64,000 nucleotides of DNA from Pontibacter ummariensis (lineage in GTDB: Bacteria; Bacteroidota; Bacteroidia; Cytophagales; Hymenobacteraceae): NCBI RefSeq assembly GCF_900188175.1, contig NZ_FZOQ01000002.1, positions 124,001 through 188,000 of the forward strand, given 5' to 3'. Position 1 is the first letter of the stretch. Each line of letters begins with the position of its first letter. Positions 9,170 to 18,161 of this stretch are shown here, piece by piece. Position numbers and translations under genes: made by a program. The notes under the pieces were generated by a model. It was not told the DNA's origin. It ran no database searches and saw only the letters and a list, made by a program, of their open reading frames with translations.

Positions 9170-11293
9170 TTACGCTCTGAATGCTTGGAGTTGGTGGTTT
9201 AGCTGGTCGATACGCTTTTGTGCCTCTGCAATGCGTCCCTCGTACTCCTCGCGCAGCTTGTCTGCGTTCTTGGATCGGCCAAAAAACTCGATGTTTGTGC
9301 GCAGGGTCTGAATGTCGTTCTGCAACTGGGCAATTTCACGGCGGATGCCCTGCTCGCGCTGGTGCAACTTGTGTCCGGCATCAGGGCTGTGCTTGATACG
9401 GTCTACCTGCAGTTTCACAAGCATTTCGCTGCGTTCCTCAGGACCTAGCTCCGGTATGCGTTCCAGGTACCGCTCCATCAGGGCAATGAACTTGTCTTCT
9501 GCTTTAGGGCTGGTACGTTTCCCTTTGTCCGTGGCTCCCCACTGGGTGACAAACGTATGGTATTCATCCACTGTGGTAAGTGCCTTTGGGTCCGAGAGCT
9601 TATCTGCTATCTTATCGCACAAAGCCAGTTTCTCTGCCGAAAGCCTTTCGAGCTCTGCGCTGCGGTTCTGCTCATTTTCCTGTTTACGGTCAAAGAAAGC
9701 ATTACAGGCTGCCCGGAAGCGCTGCCAGATCTTGTCGGAATGCTTGTCGGGCACGCGGCCAATGGTCTTCCACTTTTTCTGGAGCTGTATCAGCTTCTCC
9801 TTCGTTGCGTTCCAGTCGGTGCTGTCTTTCAGGCTTTCGGCTTCTTCACACAACTCCGTCTTCAGGCGCAGGTTCTGCATTTTCTGCTCGTCCAGTGCTT
9901 TAAAGAACTGGTTTTTATGCTGGAAAAAGGCCTTGTAGTTGCTCCAGAAGGTCTTGTTCACTTCTTCAGCAAACTCCTTCGGCACTAAGCCGGCAGCATC
10001 CCACTCTTCCTTCAGTTTCTGGATCTCGTCGGTCTTGTCGCGCCACTCGTTAATCCGGTCGGTATTAAAAGTGGCATAGGGCTGTAGTTGTTCCAGCAAA
10101 GCCCGCTTTTTAGTCAGGTTCTCTGTTTCACGGGTATTGCGCTCCTGGTGGTACGCACGGCGGCGCTCATGCACTTTCTCGGAGGCCTGGATAAACCGCT
10201 CCCAAATCGGGTCGCGCTGCTCGTTGGGTACCGGGCCAATGTTCTTCCACTCTTCGTGAAGGTGGCGCAGCTCCTGCAATGCCTTGTTAATGCTTTCTTC
10301 CTGCTGCAGGGCCTCCGCACGGTCTATCAGTTGCAACTTGGCATCCAGGTTCCGCTTGCGGTCTAGTTCCTTCATTTCGAAGAACATGCTGCGGTTGTTG
10401 TAGAAGATGTCCAGCAGGGCATGGTAAGAGTCCCACAGTTCCTGCGCTTCTCCTGCCGGCACCGGCCCAATGGCCTTCCACTCTGCCTGCAGTTTCTTCA
10501 CTTCATCGCCACTGTTTTTTGTTTCGGCAGACTCTACCAGTTGGCGCAGCTGGTCCAGCAACTGTTGCTTGCGCTCCAGGTTGCGCTGGCGCTGCTCCTC
10601 TACGTTCTGGCGCTGTTGGTGGCGTGCATCGCGGTAGGCAGTCAGTAACTTCTCCAGGTCCTGGTGCTCCTGACTGGTATGGTAGTCGAAGTCTTCCTCC
10701 GTGCCTCCCTCCTGCTTAAACCTGTCTAAGGCCTCTGAGCGCTCCGCCTGGAACTTGACATCATACTGGCGGTACAGTTCGTTGATGGTGCGGTGCTTCT
10801 TAATAGCATCAGCCCCTTTCAGCGTGCTGCTCAGGTGCTGACGCAGTTCTGCCATCGACAACTGGCTGTAATCAGTGGTGTCCTCGTCCTCTTCTTCGTC
10901 CTCATGCTCCTGGCTAGCTGTGGGGCTTCCAGCGCTTTGCGTGGCTGGGGGCACAGGAGTATCCTGTCTCTGGTCAGAAGGGGCAGCTGTCTCTAGTCCT
11001 TCCCCCGGATCTGTTACATTCGTATTTGCTTCTACAAAAGCCTCTGTGATGCCCTCTGTCCTGGCACTCTCTTCCTCTGTGGTCAGATTCGGCTGTACTT
11101 CTGGTTGTTCTTCTTTGGGAACCCCTGCCTGTTCTTCTTCAGGTGTACGTGTTCCTGTTTCAGCCGCATTGGGTTCATTCATACTCTGCGGCGCGGCTGC
11201 CTGCTCCTTTTCCTGATCAGCAGCCTTGTTCTCTGGTTTGTTAGCCTCAGCTCCGGTAGTGTCCATACGTTCGTTGTCGTTTGTTATATCCAC
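9170..11293 (-). CDS. DUF349 repeat protein with acidic disordered N-terminus
   Basis: This 707-residue protein has a Glu/Asp/Ala/Pro-rich low-complexity region over residues 1-140 that is likely disordered. It is followed by helical coiled-coil-like repeats. Four DUF349 units are marked by the motifs EWKAIGPVP near 274, EWKNIGPVP near 351, EWDAAGLVP near 433 and KWKTIGRVP near 509, each followed by a W/F-rich helix. DUF349 proteins are abundant in Bacteroidota. Their role is not established; an RNA- or ribosome-associated role has been suggested for related proteins. A final coiled coil (residues about 630-707) ends the protein. There is no signal peptide, so it is cytoplasmic. It lies 27 nt downstream of yqgE and is probably in one operon with it. 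Confidence 0.85.
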   Translation of the reverse strand: MDITNDNERMDTTGAEANKPENKAADQEKEQAAAPQSMNEPNAAETGTRTPEEEQAGVPKEEQPEVQPNLTTEEESARTEGITEAFVEANTNVTDPGEGLETAAPSDQRQDTPVPPATQSAGSPTASQEHEDEEEDEDTTDYSQLSMAELRQHLSSTLKGADAIKKHRTINELYRQYDVKFQAERSEALDRFKQEGGTEEDFDYHTSQEHQDLEKLLTAYRDARHQQRQNVEEQRQRNLERKQQLLDQLRQLVESAETKNSGDEVKKLQAEWKAIGPVPAGEAQELWDSYHALLDIFYNNRSMFFEMKELDRKRNLDAKLQLIDRAEALQQEESINKALQELRHLHEEWKNIGPVPNEQRDPIWERFIQASEKVHERRRAYHQERNTRETENLTKKRALLEQLQPYATFNTDRINEWRDKTDEIQKLKEEWDAAGLVPKEFAEEVNKTFWSNYKAFFQHKNQFFKALDEQKMQNLRLKTELCEEAESLKDSTDWNATKEKLIQLQKKWKTIGRVPDKHSDKIWQRFRAACNAFFDRKQENEQNRSAELERLSAEKLALCDKIADKLSDPKALTTVDEYHTFVTQWGATDKGKRTSPKAEDKFIALMERYLERIPELGPEERSEMLVKLQVDRIKHSPDAGHKLHQREQGIRREIAQLQNDIQTLRTNIEFFGRSKNADKLREEYEGRIAEAQKRIDQLNHQLQAFRA

Positions 11294-11320
11294 GATTTAT
11301 TGCTTCGCGTGTTCTTTACG

Positions 11321-11890
11321 CTAGTTCAGGCGCGGATCTACGGGGTAGTTCGATAGCACCTTGAACTTTCCACCCATTTCGCGCAAAACGCTGCGCCAGA
11401 GGGTATCTGCGTCTAAATTAAATAATTTATTTGCAGCTTCATTATTAACTATCCAAACATTTTTATCAATTTCCTCCTGTAGCTGGCCGGCAGTCCAACC
11501 AGAGTAGCCCAGGAAGAACTTAATGTCCCCTGCTTCCACCAGCCCTGCCCCTATCATGGTGCGGAGTAACTCAAAGTCGCCGCCCCAGTAAAGCCCTTCT
11601 CCCAACTGCACCGCCTCTGGCAAATCCGCCAGGCGGTGTACATAATGCAGGGTATTATACTGCACAGGGCCTCCTACCCCCAACTCCACGTCAAAAGACT
11701 CGTTGTACACGTCTACCACGTCGGAGAGCTTTAAGTTAGAGGGCTTATTCAGTACCAGCCCAAAGGAACCCTCCTCCTCATTATGACTGCAAAGCAGCAC
11801 GACGCTGCGTTCAAAGTTTGCATCTCCCATAAACGGCTCGGATATCAGCAGGCTTCCGTTCTGCGGTTTAATCACCTTGTTTTCTTCCAT
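11321..11890 (-). CDS. yqgE: YqgE/AlgH family protein
   Basis: This 189-residue protein is close to the 187 residues of E. coli YqgE. The start is the ATG at 11888-11890, preceded by an AAGGAAG ribosome-binding site. Upstream in-frame codons lack a family match. The family pattern is plain: [32 protein letters not shown] at the N-terminus, then [14 protein letters not shown] and [14 protein letters not shown]. YqgE/AlgH is a conserved cytoplasmic protein of unsettled function (AlgH was first linked to alginate regulation in Pseudomonas). It heads the yqgE-DUF349 pair and is divergent from pdxH. Confidence 0.93.
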   Translation of the reverse strand: [189 protein letters not shown]

Positions 11891-12120
11891 CAATCTTCCT
11901 TCACTTAAAATGTAAGGCAAACAGCTTGTGGACGCAATTACCCCTGTTTCCCTTAATTTAATTGTTTTATACTTCTTACGCAAAGCAAAGCCACTTGTAG
12001 CACAGAGTGGCTCTTCTAAATCTATAGAGGCTATCGCTTCAGGTTGTTTTGCCCTCTGTCTACTGTGTTCGTCCAAAGAGGTTGGGTCGTAAATAAATTT
12101 ATCTGCAGCTGATAATTTTA

Positions 12121-12128
12121 TAATTTTG
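12121..12128 (+). promoter_or_regulatory. Candidate -7 box (TAATTTTG) for pdxH
   Basis: A perfect TAnnTTTG lies 16 nt upstream of the pdxH start codon. No perfect TTG lies at the usual distance; TTT at 12098-12100 is the nearest. The message would have a leader of about 10 nt. Confidence 0.4.
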
Positions 12129-12144
12129 ACCAAACCCTCAGAAT

Positions 12145-12795
12145 ATGGCGCTGACACATAATATTGCGGATATACGCAAATCGTACTCAAAACAAGAGCT
12201 AACAGAAGACTCTGTGGCCAATGCACCTGTGGAGCAGTTTAAAGTGTGGCTACAGGAAGCCATTACAGCAGAAGTAGAGGAACCCACTGCCTTGGTGCTA
12301 TCTACTGTTAACGCGGCAGGGAGGCCTTCGGCCCGCGTGGTGCTACTAAAAGACGTGTCCAAGGACGGCTTTACCTTTTTTACGAACTACCAAAGCCGTA
12401 AAGGCCGGGAGCTTTCTCAAAACCCTTTCGCCTCGATCACGTTTTTTTGGCCAGCCCTGGAGCGGCAGGTGCGGATAGAGGGAACAGTGGTGAAAGTAGC
12501 CCCGGAAGTATCGGACAGCTACTTCCACAGCCGGCCTAAAGGCAACCAGATCGGGGCCTGGGCTTCCCCTCAAAGCCAGGTGATCCCTGGCCGACAGGTG
12601 CTGGAAGAGGCAGACAGGGCCTTCACTCAGAAGTTTGCCGAAATGCCCGAAGTGCCGCGCCCGGACCACTGGGGAGGTTTCCAGCTACAGCCTGAACGGG
12701 TGGAGTTCTGGCAGGGCCGCCCTAACCGGCTGCACGACCGGATTGTCTATGAGTTGGAAGGCAGCAACTGGGAAATCAAGCGGCTGGCACCCTAA
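12145..12795 (+). CDS. pdxH: Pyridoxamine 5'-phosphate oxidase
   Basis: This 216-residue FMN-dependent enzyme oxidises pyridoxamine/pyridoxine 5'-phosphate to pyridoxal 5'-phosphate, the last step of PLP synthesis and salvage. Family motifs are intact: PSARVVLLKDVSKDGFTFFTNY (FMN and substrate contacts), SRKGRELSQNPFASITFFW, GNQIGAWASPQSQVI and the C-terminal EFWQGRPNRLHDRI. The length matches E. coli PdxH (218). It is first of a run with the DUF1015 gene (51-nt gap) and maf, and is divergent from yqgE. Confidence 0.97.
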   Translation: MALTHNIADIRKSYSKQELTEDSVANAPVEQFKVWLQEAITAEVEEPTALVLSTVNAAGRPSARVVLLKDVSKDGFTFFTNYQSRKGRELSQNPFASITFFWPALERQVRIEGTVVKVAPEVSDSYFHSRPKGNQIGAWASPQSQVIPGRQVLEEADRAFTQKFAEMPEVPRPDHWGGFQLQPERVEFWQGRPNRLHDRIVYELEGSNWEIKRLAP

Positions 12796-12846
12796 GTACA
12801 GCAAAAAGGCGAGCAACGGAACCACGTTCTATACAAACACACACGA

Positions 12847-14145
12847 ATGGCAGAGATACTACCCTTACGGGCCTGGCGTTACAACCACACCCTCGACCAG
12901 AACATCGAAAACCTTACGAGTCCCCTTTTTGATGTGGTCACCACCAAACAGCGGGAAGCTTTATACCGCAACCCGGTAAACAGCATTCACCTCTCCGTGC
13001 CCCTGGGGGAATATCCGGCAGAGACGGCGGCCCGCTTGCTGGAGACCTGGAAAGAGGAAGGAGTTATTGCGCAGGACCCGTTGCCTGGTATCTATGTTTA
13101 TTATCAGTACTTCCGCCTTTCCGGCAGCGATAAGGAGTATTGCCGGAAAGGGTTTATCTGCAATATCAAGGCCTACGACTGGAAGGAAGGAGTGCTGTTG
13201 CGCCACGAGAACACCATCCCCAGTGCCGTGAATGATCGCATTGAGTTGTTGGAGCAGACCCAACTAAACGCCAGTCCGACACACGGCCTGTATACCGATA
13301 CCGCCTTTCGGCTGGAGCCCTACATGGATGAGAGCATCAAAACGCCTATCTACGAGACGGAGGACTACCAGGGCGTGCGCGATGTGCTGGCCGTGATACA
13401 CGACCACGAGGTGATCAAACTCTTCCTGGACACCCTGCAGGATAAGCAGGTACTGCTGGCTGACGGTCACCACCGCTACGAGGGCTCCCTGGCTTACCGA
13501 AAAAAAATGAGGGCCCGGAACCCGGAGCACACCGGTTACGAGCCCTACAATTACCACCTCATGTACCTCACCAACACCGAGCACGACGACCTGCGCATTC
13601 TGCCGACGCACCGCCTCCTGGCTGACATCCCGATGACGGATGAGGAGTTTCTGGACAGGCTGCGGGAGTATTTTGTGGTAACGCCAAAGGAAGACCCATA
13701 CGAGCTGAATGAGGTGATTGTCGGGAAACAGTGGGCCTTTGGCCTCTACCTGGACGGAAACGCCTACAAACTGCGGTTAAAGCCTGAGGTGCACCAGCAG
13801 ATCGACTGGAACTTCCCGAAGGAGGTAAAAGAGCTCGACCTGACGGTGATGCACTATTTTATCTTTGAGAAGATACTCGGTATTTACCGGCAGGCACAGC
13901 GCTCTCACCCGGGCCTGACGTATGAAAGGAATTTCACGGCCTGCATCAGTAAAGTAGACGCCGGCAAAGCACGGCTGGCGCTCATTACGAATGATGTATC
14001 GATGGAACAGGTGAAGAAAGTATGTTACAGTGGAGCCATTATGCCTCAGAAGTCAACTTTCTTTTACCCGAAAGTAATTTGTGGTTTTCTATTTAGCTCT
14101 ATTAAAGAAGATGAATTTATCACGGCCGCTGCTGCTTGCCTCTAA
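12847..14145 (+). CDS. DUF1015 family protein
   Basis: This 432-residue protein is of the DUF1015 family (PF06245), a cytoplasmic family seen across bacteria, usually described as hypothetical or HTH-domain containing. The typical opening AEILPLRAWRYN is followed by LTSPLFDVVTTKQREALYRNPVNSIHL. A central ADGHHRYEGSLAYR motif (near residue 210) and a C-terminal AGAIMPQKSTFFYPK-like stretch (here YSGAIMPQKSTFFYP) are both characteristic. The conserved D-G-H-H-R looks like an active-site or ligand-binding segment, but no reaction is known. In serine-metabolism neighbourhoods some members sit near serA/serC; here it lies between pdxH and maf. Its end overlaps the start of maf by 35 nt, so the two are probably translationally coupled. 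Confidence 0.92.
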   Translation: MAEILPLRAWRYNHTLDQNIENLTSPLFDVVTTKQREALYRNPVNSIHLSVPLGEYPAETAARLLETWKEEGVIAQDPLPGIYVYYQYFRLSGSDKEYCRKGFICNIKAYDWKEGVLLRHENTIPSAVNDRIELLEQTQLNASPTHGLYTDTAFRLEPYMDESIKTPIYETEDYQGVRDVLAVIHDHEVIKLFLDTLQDKQVLLADGHHRYEGSLAYRKKMRARNPEHTGYEPYNYHLMYLTNTEHDDLRILPTHRLLADIPMTDEEFLDRLREYFVVTPKEDPYELNEVIVGKQWAFGLYLDGNAYKLRLKPEVHQQIDWNFPKEVKELDLTVMHYFIFEKILGIYRQAQRSHPGLTYERNFTACISKVDAGKARLALITNDVSMEQVKKVCYSGAIMPQKSTFFYPKVICGFLFSSIKEDEFITAAAACL

Positions 14146-14692
14146 CTCCCCGCGCCGCAAAGAACTGCTGGCCGGACTCGGGCTCTCCTTCGACATAAAA
14201 GTGAAAGAGGTGCACGAGGAGTTTCCGCCGCACCTGCGAAAAGCCGAAGTGGCGGAATTCTTGGCGTCCCATAAAGCAGACGCTTACCAAGAGGACCTGC
14301 AGGAAGAAGCGCTGATAACTGCCGACACAATTGTGTGCCTGGATGACTTTGTGCTCAACAAGCCGGCCGATTACACGGAAGCTAGCCACATGCTGCAGTC
14401 TCTCTCTGGCAGGGCGCATGAAGTCATTACCGGGGTCTGCGTGCTAACGAAAGAGCAAAAAACTGTTTTTCACGATGTCACTAAAGTCTATTTCAGGAAG
14501 CTGGCTCCCGCCGAAACAGACTACTACATCACCCACTACCAACCTTTCGATAAAGCCGGGGCCTATGGGATACAGGAGTGGATCGGCATGGTGGGGATCG
14601 AGCGCATAGAGGGCTCCTACTTTAACGTTGTGGGGCTGCCGGTACAAAAGCTTTATGCTAAATTGGTGGACTTAGGCATCGTACAGGTATAA
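14111..14692 (+). CDS. maf: Maf-family nucleotide pyrophosphatase
   Basis: This 193-residue protein of the Maf/HAM1-like family hydrolyses non-canonical or UTP/dTTP-type nucleoside triphosphates to the monophosphate. The defining opening LLLASNSPRRKELLAGLG (residues 6-23) and the later TADTIVCLDD, SGRAHEVITGV and DKAGAYGIQEW motifs are all intact. The ATG at 14111 gives the conserved N-terminus. Ten more upstream codons are open but unlike the family. It overlaps the 3' end of the DUF1015 gene by 35 nt in another frame. The subfamily (YhdE-like dTTP/UTP or YceF-like m7GTP) is not certain, but the pattern favours YhdE. Confidence 0.95.
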   Translation: MNLSRPLLLASNSPRRKELLAGLGLSFDIKVKEVHEEFPPHLRKAEVAEFLASHKADAYQEDLQEEALITADTIVCLDDFVLNKPADYTEASHMLQSLSGRAHEVITGVCVLTKEQKTVFHDVTKVYFRKLAPAETDYYITHYQPFDKAGAYGIQEWIGMVGIERIEGSYFNVVGLPVQKLYAKLVDLGIVQV

Positions 14693-14742
14693 AGCCGCGC
14701 TGTTAAAAGTTTTCCCTGTGTTCCTATACGCTCCTAAATACG

Positions 14743-14750
14743 TACCTTTG
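14743..14750 (+). promoter_or_regulatory. Candidate -7 box (TACCTTTG) for rlmI
   Basis: A perfect TAnnTTTG lies 59 nt upstream of the rlmI start; the -33 element is weak. A leader hairpin with the arms CTTGTTTG / CAAACAAG (about 14766-14791) would lie in the transcript just before the start codon. Confidence 0.35.
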
Positions 14751-14809
14751 TTGTTGCACAGGGTCTTGTTTGACTCTGACAACAAACAAGCGAACATCTA
14801 GTAACAGCA

Positions 14810-15994
14810 ATGTCTTACATCAAATTATACTTAGCCCCTGGCAAAGAGCACTCTCTACAACGCCAGCACCCTTGGGTTTTCTCTGGTGCAATCCGTAAAG
14901 CAGACGGAGAGCCGGAAGAGGGAGAGATCGTAGAAGTGTATTCGAGCAAGCGCGAGTTTCTGGGCATGGGGCATTTCGCACCCGGCTCTATCGCGGTTCG
15001 TATTTTCTCGTTCGAGCAGGTGGAGCCGGATTACGCTTTCTGGAAAAGCAAAGTGGAAAAAGCTTACGCTTACCGTCAGCGCCTGGGCTTGATTGAGAAC
15101 CCGCATACGGATGTCTACCGCCTGGTTTATGCGGAAGGTGATGGTGTGCCGGGCCTCATAGTGGATGTATACAAAGACACTGCTGTTGTACAAACACACT
15201 CCGTCGGCATGTATCTCATTCGGGAGCACATCGCCCGCGCCCTGCAAGAAATATACGGCAAAAGGCTGAAGGCTGTCTACGACAAGAGCGCAGAGTCGCT
15301 CCCGCTCAAGCGCCCTATCGAGGTGGAGAATGGCTATCTCTACGGCGCTTCGTCTGGGGGTGTGGTGGTGACTGAAAATGAGAACCAGTTCTTTGTGGAC
15401 TGGGAGAGCGGCCAGAAAACGGGCTTCTTCATCGATCAGCGCGAAAACCGGGAACTCCTGGCTCGCTACGTAAAAGGCAAATCTGTTCTGAATACCTTCT
15501 GTTATACAGGGGGCTTCTCCGTGTATGCCCTAAATGCAGGGGCAAAAGAAGTGCACTCTGTGGATGTGTCGAAAAAGGCAATCGAGCTAACCGTCAAGAA
15601 CGGGGAACTGAGCCAGGCGCCGGAGCGGCATGAAGCTTTTGCCGTGGATACCTTTGATTTCCTGAAAGGCAAAGAGGATATCTATGACGTGATTATCCTG
15701 GACCCTCCTGCTTTTGCGAAGAGCCAGAAGGTGCGCCATAACGCGTTGATGGGCTACAAGCGCCTGAATGCAGAGGCCATGAAAAAGATCAAGCCCGGAG
15801 GCATCCTGTTTACCTTCTCCTGCTCGCAGGTAGTGGACCGTTACCTGTTCAACAGCACTGTGATGGCCGCAGCCATAGATGCGGGTCGTAACATCAAGAT
15901 CATGCATCAACTCTCCCAACCGGCCGATCACCCCGTCTCTATCTTCCATCCGGAAGGAGAGTACTTAAAAGGGCTGGTACTGTTCGTAGAGTAG
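14810..15994 (+). CDS. rlmI: 23S rRNA m5C methyltransferase, RlmI-like
   Basis: This 394-residue SAM-dependent class I methyltransferase corresponds to the enzyme that methylates C1962 of 23S rRNA in E. coli. A PUA domain covers about 1-75 (HPWVFSGAIRK). The central EEHL-like domain has RLVYAEGDGVPGLIVD. The Rossmann domain has GFFIDQRENR, VLNTFCYTGGFSVYALNAGA (motif I, near 228) and DVIILDPPAF (motif IV, near 296). FTFSCSQVV (near 340) supplies the catalytic cysteine region. The length matches the E. coli protein (396). It is a single gene with its own promoter and a strong terminator after it. Confidence 0.93.
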   Translation: MSYIKLYLAPGKEHSLQRQHPWVFSGAIRKADGEPEEGEIVEVYSSKREFLGMGHFAPGSIAVRIFSFEQVEPDYAFWKSKVEKAYAYRQRLGLIENPHTDVYRLVYAEGDGVPGLIVDVYKDTAVVQTHSVGMYLIREHIARALQEIYGKRLKAVYDKSAESLPLKRPIEVENGYLYGASSGGVVVTENENQFFVDWESGQKTGFFIDQRENRELLARYVKGKSVLNTFCYTGGFSVYALNAGAKEVHSVDVSKKAIELTVKNGELSQAPERHEAFAVDTFDFLKGKEDIYDVIILDPPAFAKSQKVRHNALMGYKRLNAEAMKKIKPGGILFTFSCSQVVDRYLFNSTVMAAAIDAGRNIKIMHQLSQPADHPVSIFHPEGEYLKGLVLFVE

Positions 15995-16019
15995 TCGCCC
16001 GGGCGATAAGCAATAGAAA

Positions 16020-16066
16020 AAGGTCAGGGCCGATGCTGTTTTTATCACTGCATTGGTCCTGACCTT
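16020..16066. terminator. Bidirectional terminator between rlmI and the RsmF-like gene
   Basis: A long stem of about 17 bp (16020-16036 with 16050-16066, two G-T pairs) with a 13-nt loop separates two convergent genes. T-rich flanks exist on both sides, stronger on the minus strand (four T). Confidence 0.85.
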
Positions 16067-16093
16067 CTTATTTGCTCTTTCATACGGCGAACG

Positions 16094-17485
16094 CTACAAA
16101 AGTAGCGGCTCAGGTAAGTCCTGCGGAAGTTCCATCCGGATACGCCACTCTTTCGGGTAATAGTTATTCAGGCGGTTGCCGACTTGCTTGGCCCAGCCAA
16201 GCGCTAAGTCCTGGTAAGTTAGCAACAGCCAGTTACTGCCCTGCCCCCCTACGCTGATGTCCTCCTTCCGGAGGTAACGCAAGGCCTGCTCCAAAGACAG
16301 CTCTTCTTTCGCAAAGGCCTCCCGATGGAGGTGCTGCGATAAAGCCAGTCCTTGCAAAGGCTTGAGCTTTTTCCCCTTTACTTCGGCTACTTCTATACCG
16401 GCATATACCACGTACAGCTGTTGGTAAACTTCGTCGGCCGCTTCGAAAAGATGAGCGGGTAAAGCGGAGATCACGTCCCCATGCTGCACCCATTCGAACC
16501 GGTCCGGTTCCAACAGCCAGTCCTGGACCAGCGCCTGCTCCTTTTTCCCTGCTCTGTTCAGTTTGTATTTCTTTTTTCTGGACTTTCCTGTGAGGGTATC
16601 CCCTGACGCACCTGCCTTTCGCACAACTGCCATAAAGAAACCTTCGCCCTGTACCCGATGCGGGTAAAAGCGGTAGCCTTCTACCCCGTTCAACTCCGTT
16701 GGCACAGCTCCCCACGCAGGTTCCAGGTTCAGCCGGATGCTTTCTGCCTGTTCCTGATCCGCCAACCAGGCGATGTTCTGCTCGTTCTCCTGCTCGTTCC
16801 AGGTACAGGTGCTGTACACCAGCACGCCGCCCGGCTTCAGGGCCTCCCACACGTCCATCAGGATACGCTGCTGGCGCTGGGCACACAGGTTCACGTTTTC
16901 GTCTGACCACTCGCTTATCGCCTGAACGTCTTTCCGGAACATCCCCTCGCCACTACAGGGCGCATCCACCACCATCACGTCAAAGAAGTTGGGAAGCTTT
17001 CCGAAATCCCGCGGATCGTTGCTGGTCACCAGCACATTCCCTGCCCCCCACTTCATGATGTTCTCAGCCAGGATGCTAGCACGGCTACGGATCACCTCAT
17101 TCGAGACCAGGAGGGATTCTTTAGAAATAAGGCTGGCAATATGCGTGGACTTCCCTCCAGGGGCGCCGCACAGATCGAGTACCTGTAAAGGCTGCCCGAG
17201 GTCTACCGCCTGCCGCAGGGCTTGTTCCAGAAACATAGAGCTGGCCTCCTGCACGTAATAGGCACCGGCGTGTAAAAGGGGATCCAGGGTAAAAGAAGGG
17301 CGCTCGGGCAGGTAATAGCCATGGCTAGCCCAGGGAACTCGAACAAGGGCAGGCTGCCCCGCGAACTTTGCCTTGTTTAGGCGAATACTCACCGGTGAGG
17401 GCTGCTGCAGGGCCGCCAGAAAGTCCTTGTATTCGGGGCCCAGCAACCGCTGCATGCGGTCTGTAAAGGAGATAGGAAGTTCCAT
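16094..17485 (-). CDS. RsmF-like rRNA cytosine-C5 methyltransferase (NOL1/NOP2/sun)
   Basis: This 463-residue enzyme starts at the ATG at 17483-17485; the longer frame would need a TTG. It has motif I VLDLCGAPGGKSTH, DAPCSGEGMFRK (first conserved Cys) and LVYSTCTWNEQENE with the catalytic TCT cysteine, as in all RCMT m5C methyltransferases. The C-terminal RsmF-type methyltransferase-associated and PUA-like domains (about 290-463, including FMAVVRK and GWAKQVGNRLNNYYPKEWRIRM) place it with RsmF/YebU rather than RsmB. The probable substrate is 16S rRNA, with the exact position unknown. It lies 57 nt downstream of the mutT-like gene on the same strand. Confidence 0.92.
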   Translation of the reverse strand: MELPISFTDRMQRLLGPEYKDFLAALQQPSPVSIRLNKAKFAGQPALVRVPWASHGYYLPERPSFTLDPLLHAGAYYVQEASSMFLEQALRQAVDLGQPLQVLDLCGAPGGKSTHIASLISKESLLVSNEVIRSRASILAENIMKWGAGNVLVTSNDPRDFGKLPNFFDVMVVDAPCSGEGMFRKDVQAISEWSDENVNLCAQRQQRILMDVWEALKPGGVLVYSTCTWNEQENEQNIAWLADQEQAESIRLNLEPAWGAVPTELNGVEGYRFYPHRVQGEGFFMAVVRKAGASGDTLTGKSRKKKYKLNRAGKKEQALVQDWLLEPDRFEWVQHGDVISALPAHLFEAADEVYQQLYVVYAGIEVAEVKGKKLKPLQGLALSQHLHREAFAKEELSLEQALRYLRKEDISVGGQGSNWLLLTYQDLALGWAKQVGNRLNNYYPKEWRIRMELPQDLPEPLLL

Positions 17486-17542
17486 ACCTGGCAAAGGTAC
17501 GGCAAATTAAGAAGAGGTAAAAGGATCAACCAGGCGCTGGCC

Positions 17543-17935
17543 TTACTCCAACTGCTTTAAGTTCAGGTACTCTTCCACAATGGGGACATCCGGGGCACAC
17601 CAATCGTAGCCACGCAACTCCCGAAGCTCTGCCCACTGATAGGCCCGATGCTCTGTAAGTGCCACAATTCCGCCTTCGTACTTGCAAATAAAAGGGATTA
17701 GCTCAATCGACTGATGCGAAGCGTGGTGCACGACAGGGGTCAGACGCGTGACCGGCAGTATCTTCAGCCCCAGCTCTTCTTCGACTTCCCGTTGGAGGCA
17801 CTCCTGCTCACTTTCGCCGGGTTCTAGCTTACCACCAGGAAACTCCCAGAGCAGGGGTTCCCGCATGGCCTCACTCCGCTGTGTAATGAGCACCCGGCCA
17901 TGTTGCTCTAAAATAGCACATGTTACTCTGATCAT
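17543..17935 (-). CDS. MutT-type NUDIX hydrolase
   Basis: This is a 130-residue (deoxy)nucleoside triphosphate pyrophosphohydrolase. The start is the ATG at 17933-17935; a TTG four codons upstream is less likely. The NUDIX box GGKLEPGESEQECLQREVEEELGL is complete, spanning about 33-56. IRVTCAILEQHGRVLITQR at the N-terminus and LWEFPGGK fit the MutT/CTP pyrophosphohydrolase group that sanitises the nucleotide pool (8-oxo-dGTP or 5-methyl-dCTP). The exact substrate cannot be told by eye. It may be co-transcribed with the RsmF-like gene that follows. Confidence 0.92.
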   Translation of the reverse strand: MIRVTCAILEQHGRVLITQRSEAMREPLLWEFPGGKLEPGESEQECLQREVEEELGLKILPVTRLTPVVHHASHQSIELIPFICKYEGGIVALTEHRAYQWAELRELRGYDWCAPDVPIVEEYLNLKQLE

Positions 17936-18161
17936 GGATGATAGCAAGTGGTTTGGGGGATGATTTTTTACAGCCGTTAGATGGCTGCATGCTTGTGTGA
18001 ATTTATATTTTTTTTCGGTTCTTCAAAAAGAAAAGCTGTCAGAGTTGAACAGCGGAACGCGCCTCACTTCTGTTTTAGTCTTAAAAACAGGCAGCCTCTT
18101 AGCAGGCACTCGGCAAGGCATTGTACTGCTTTAATGCGCTTTGGCACTAAGAAGACATAAC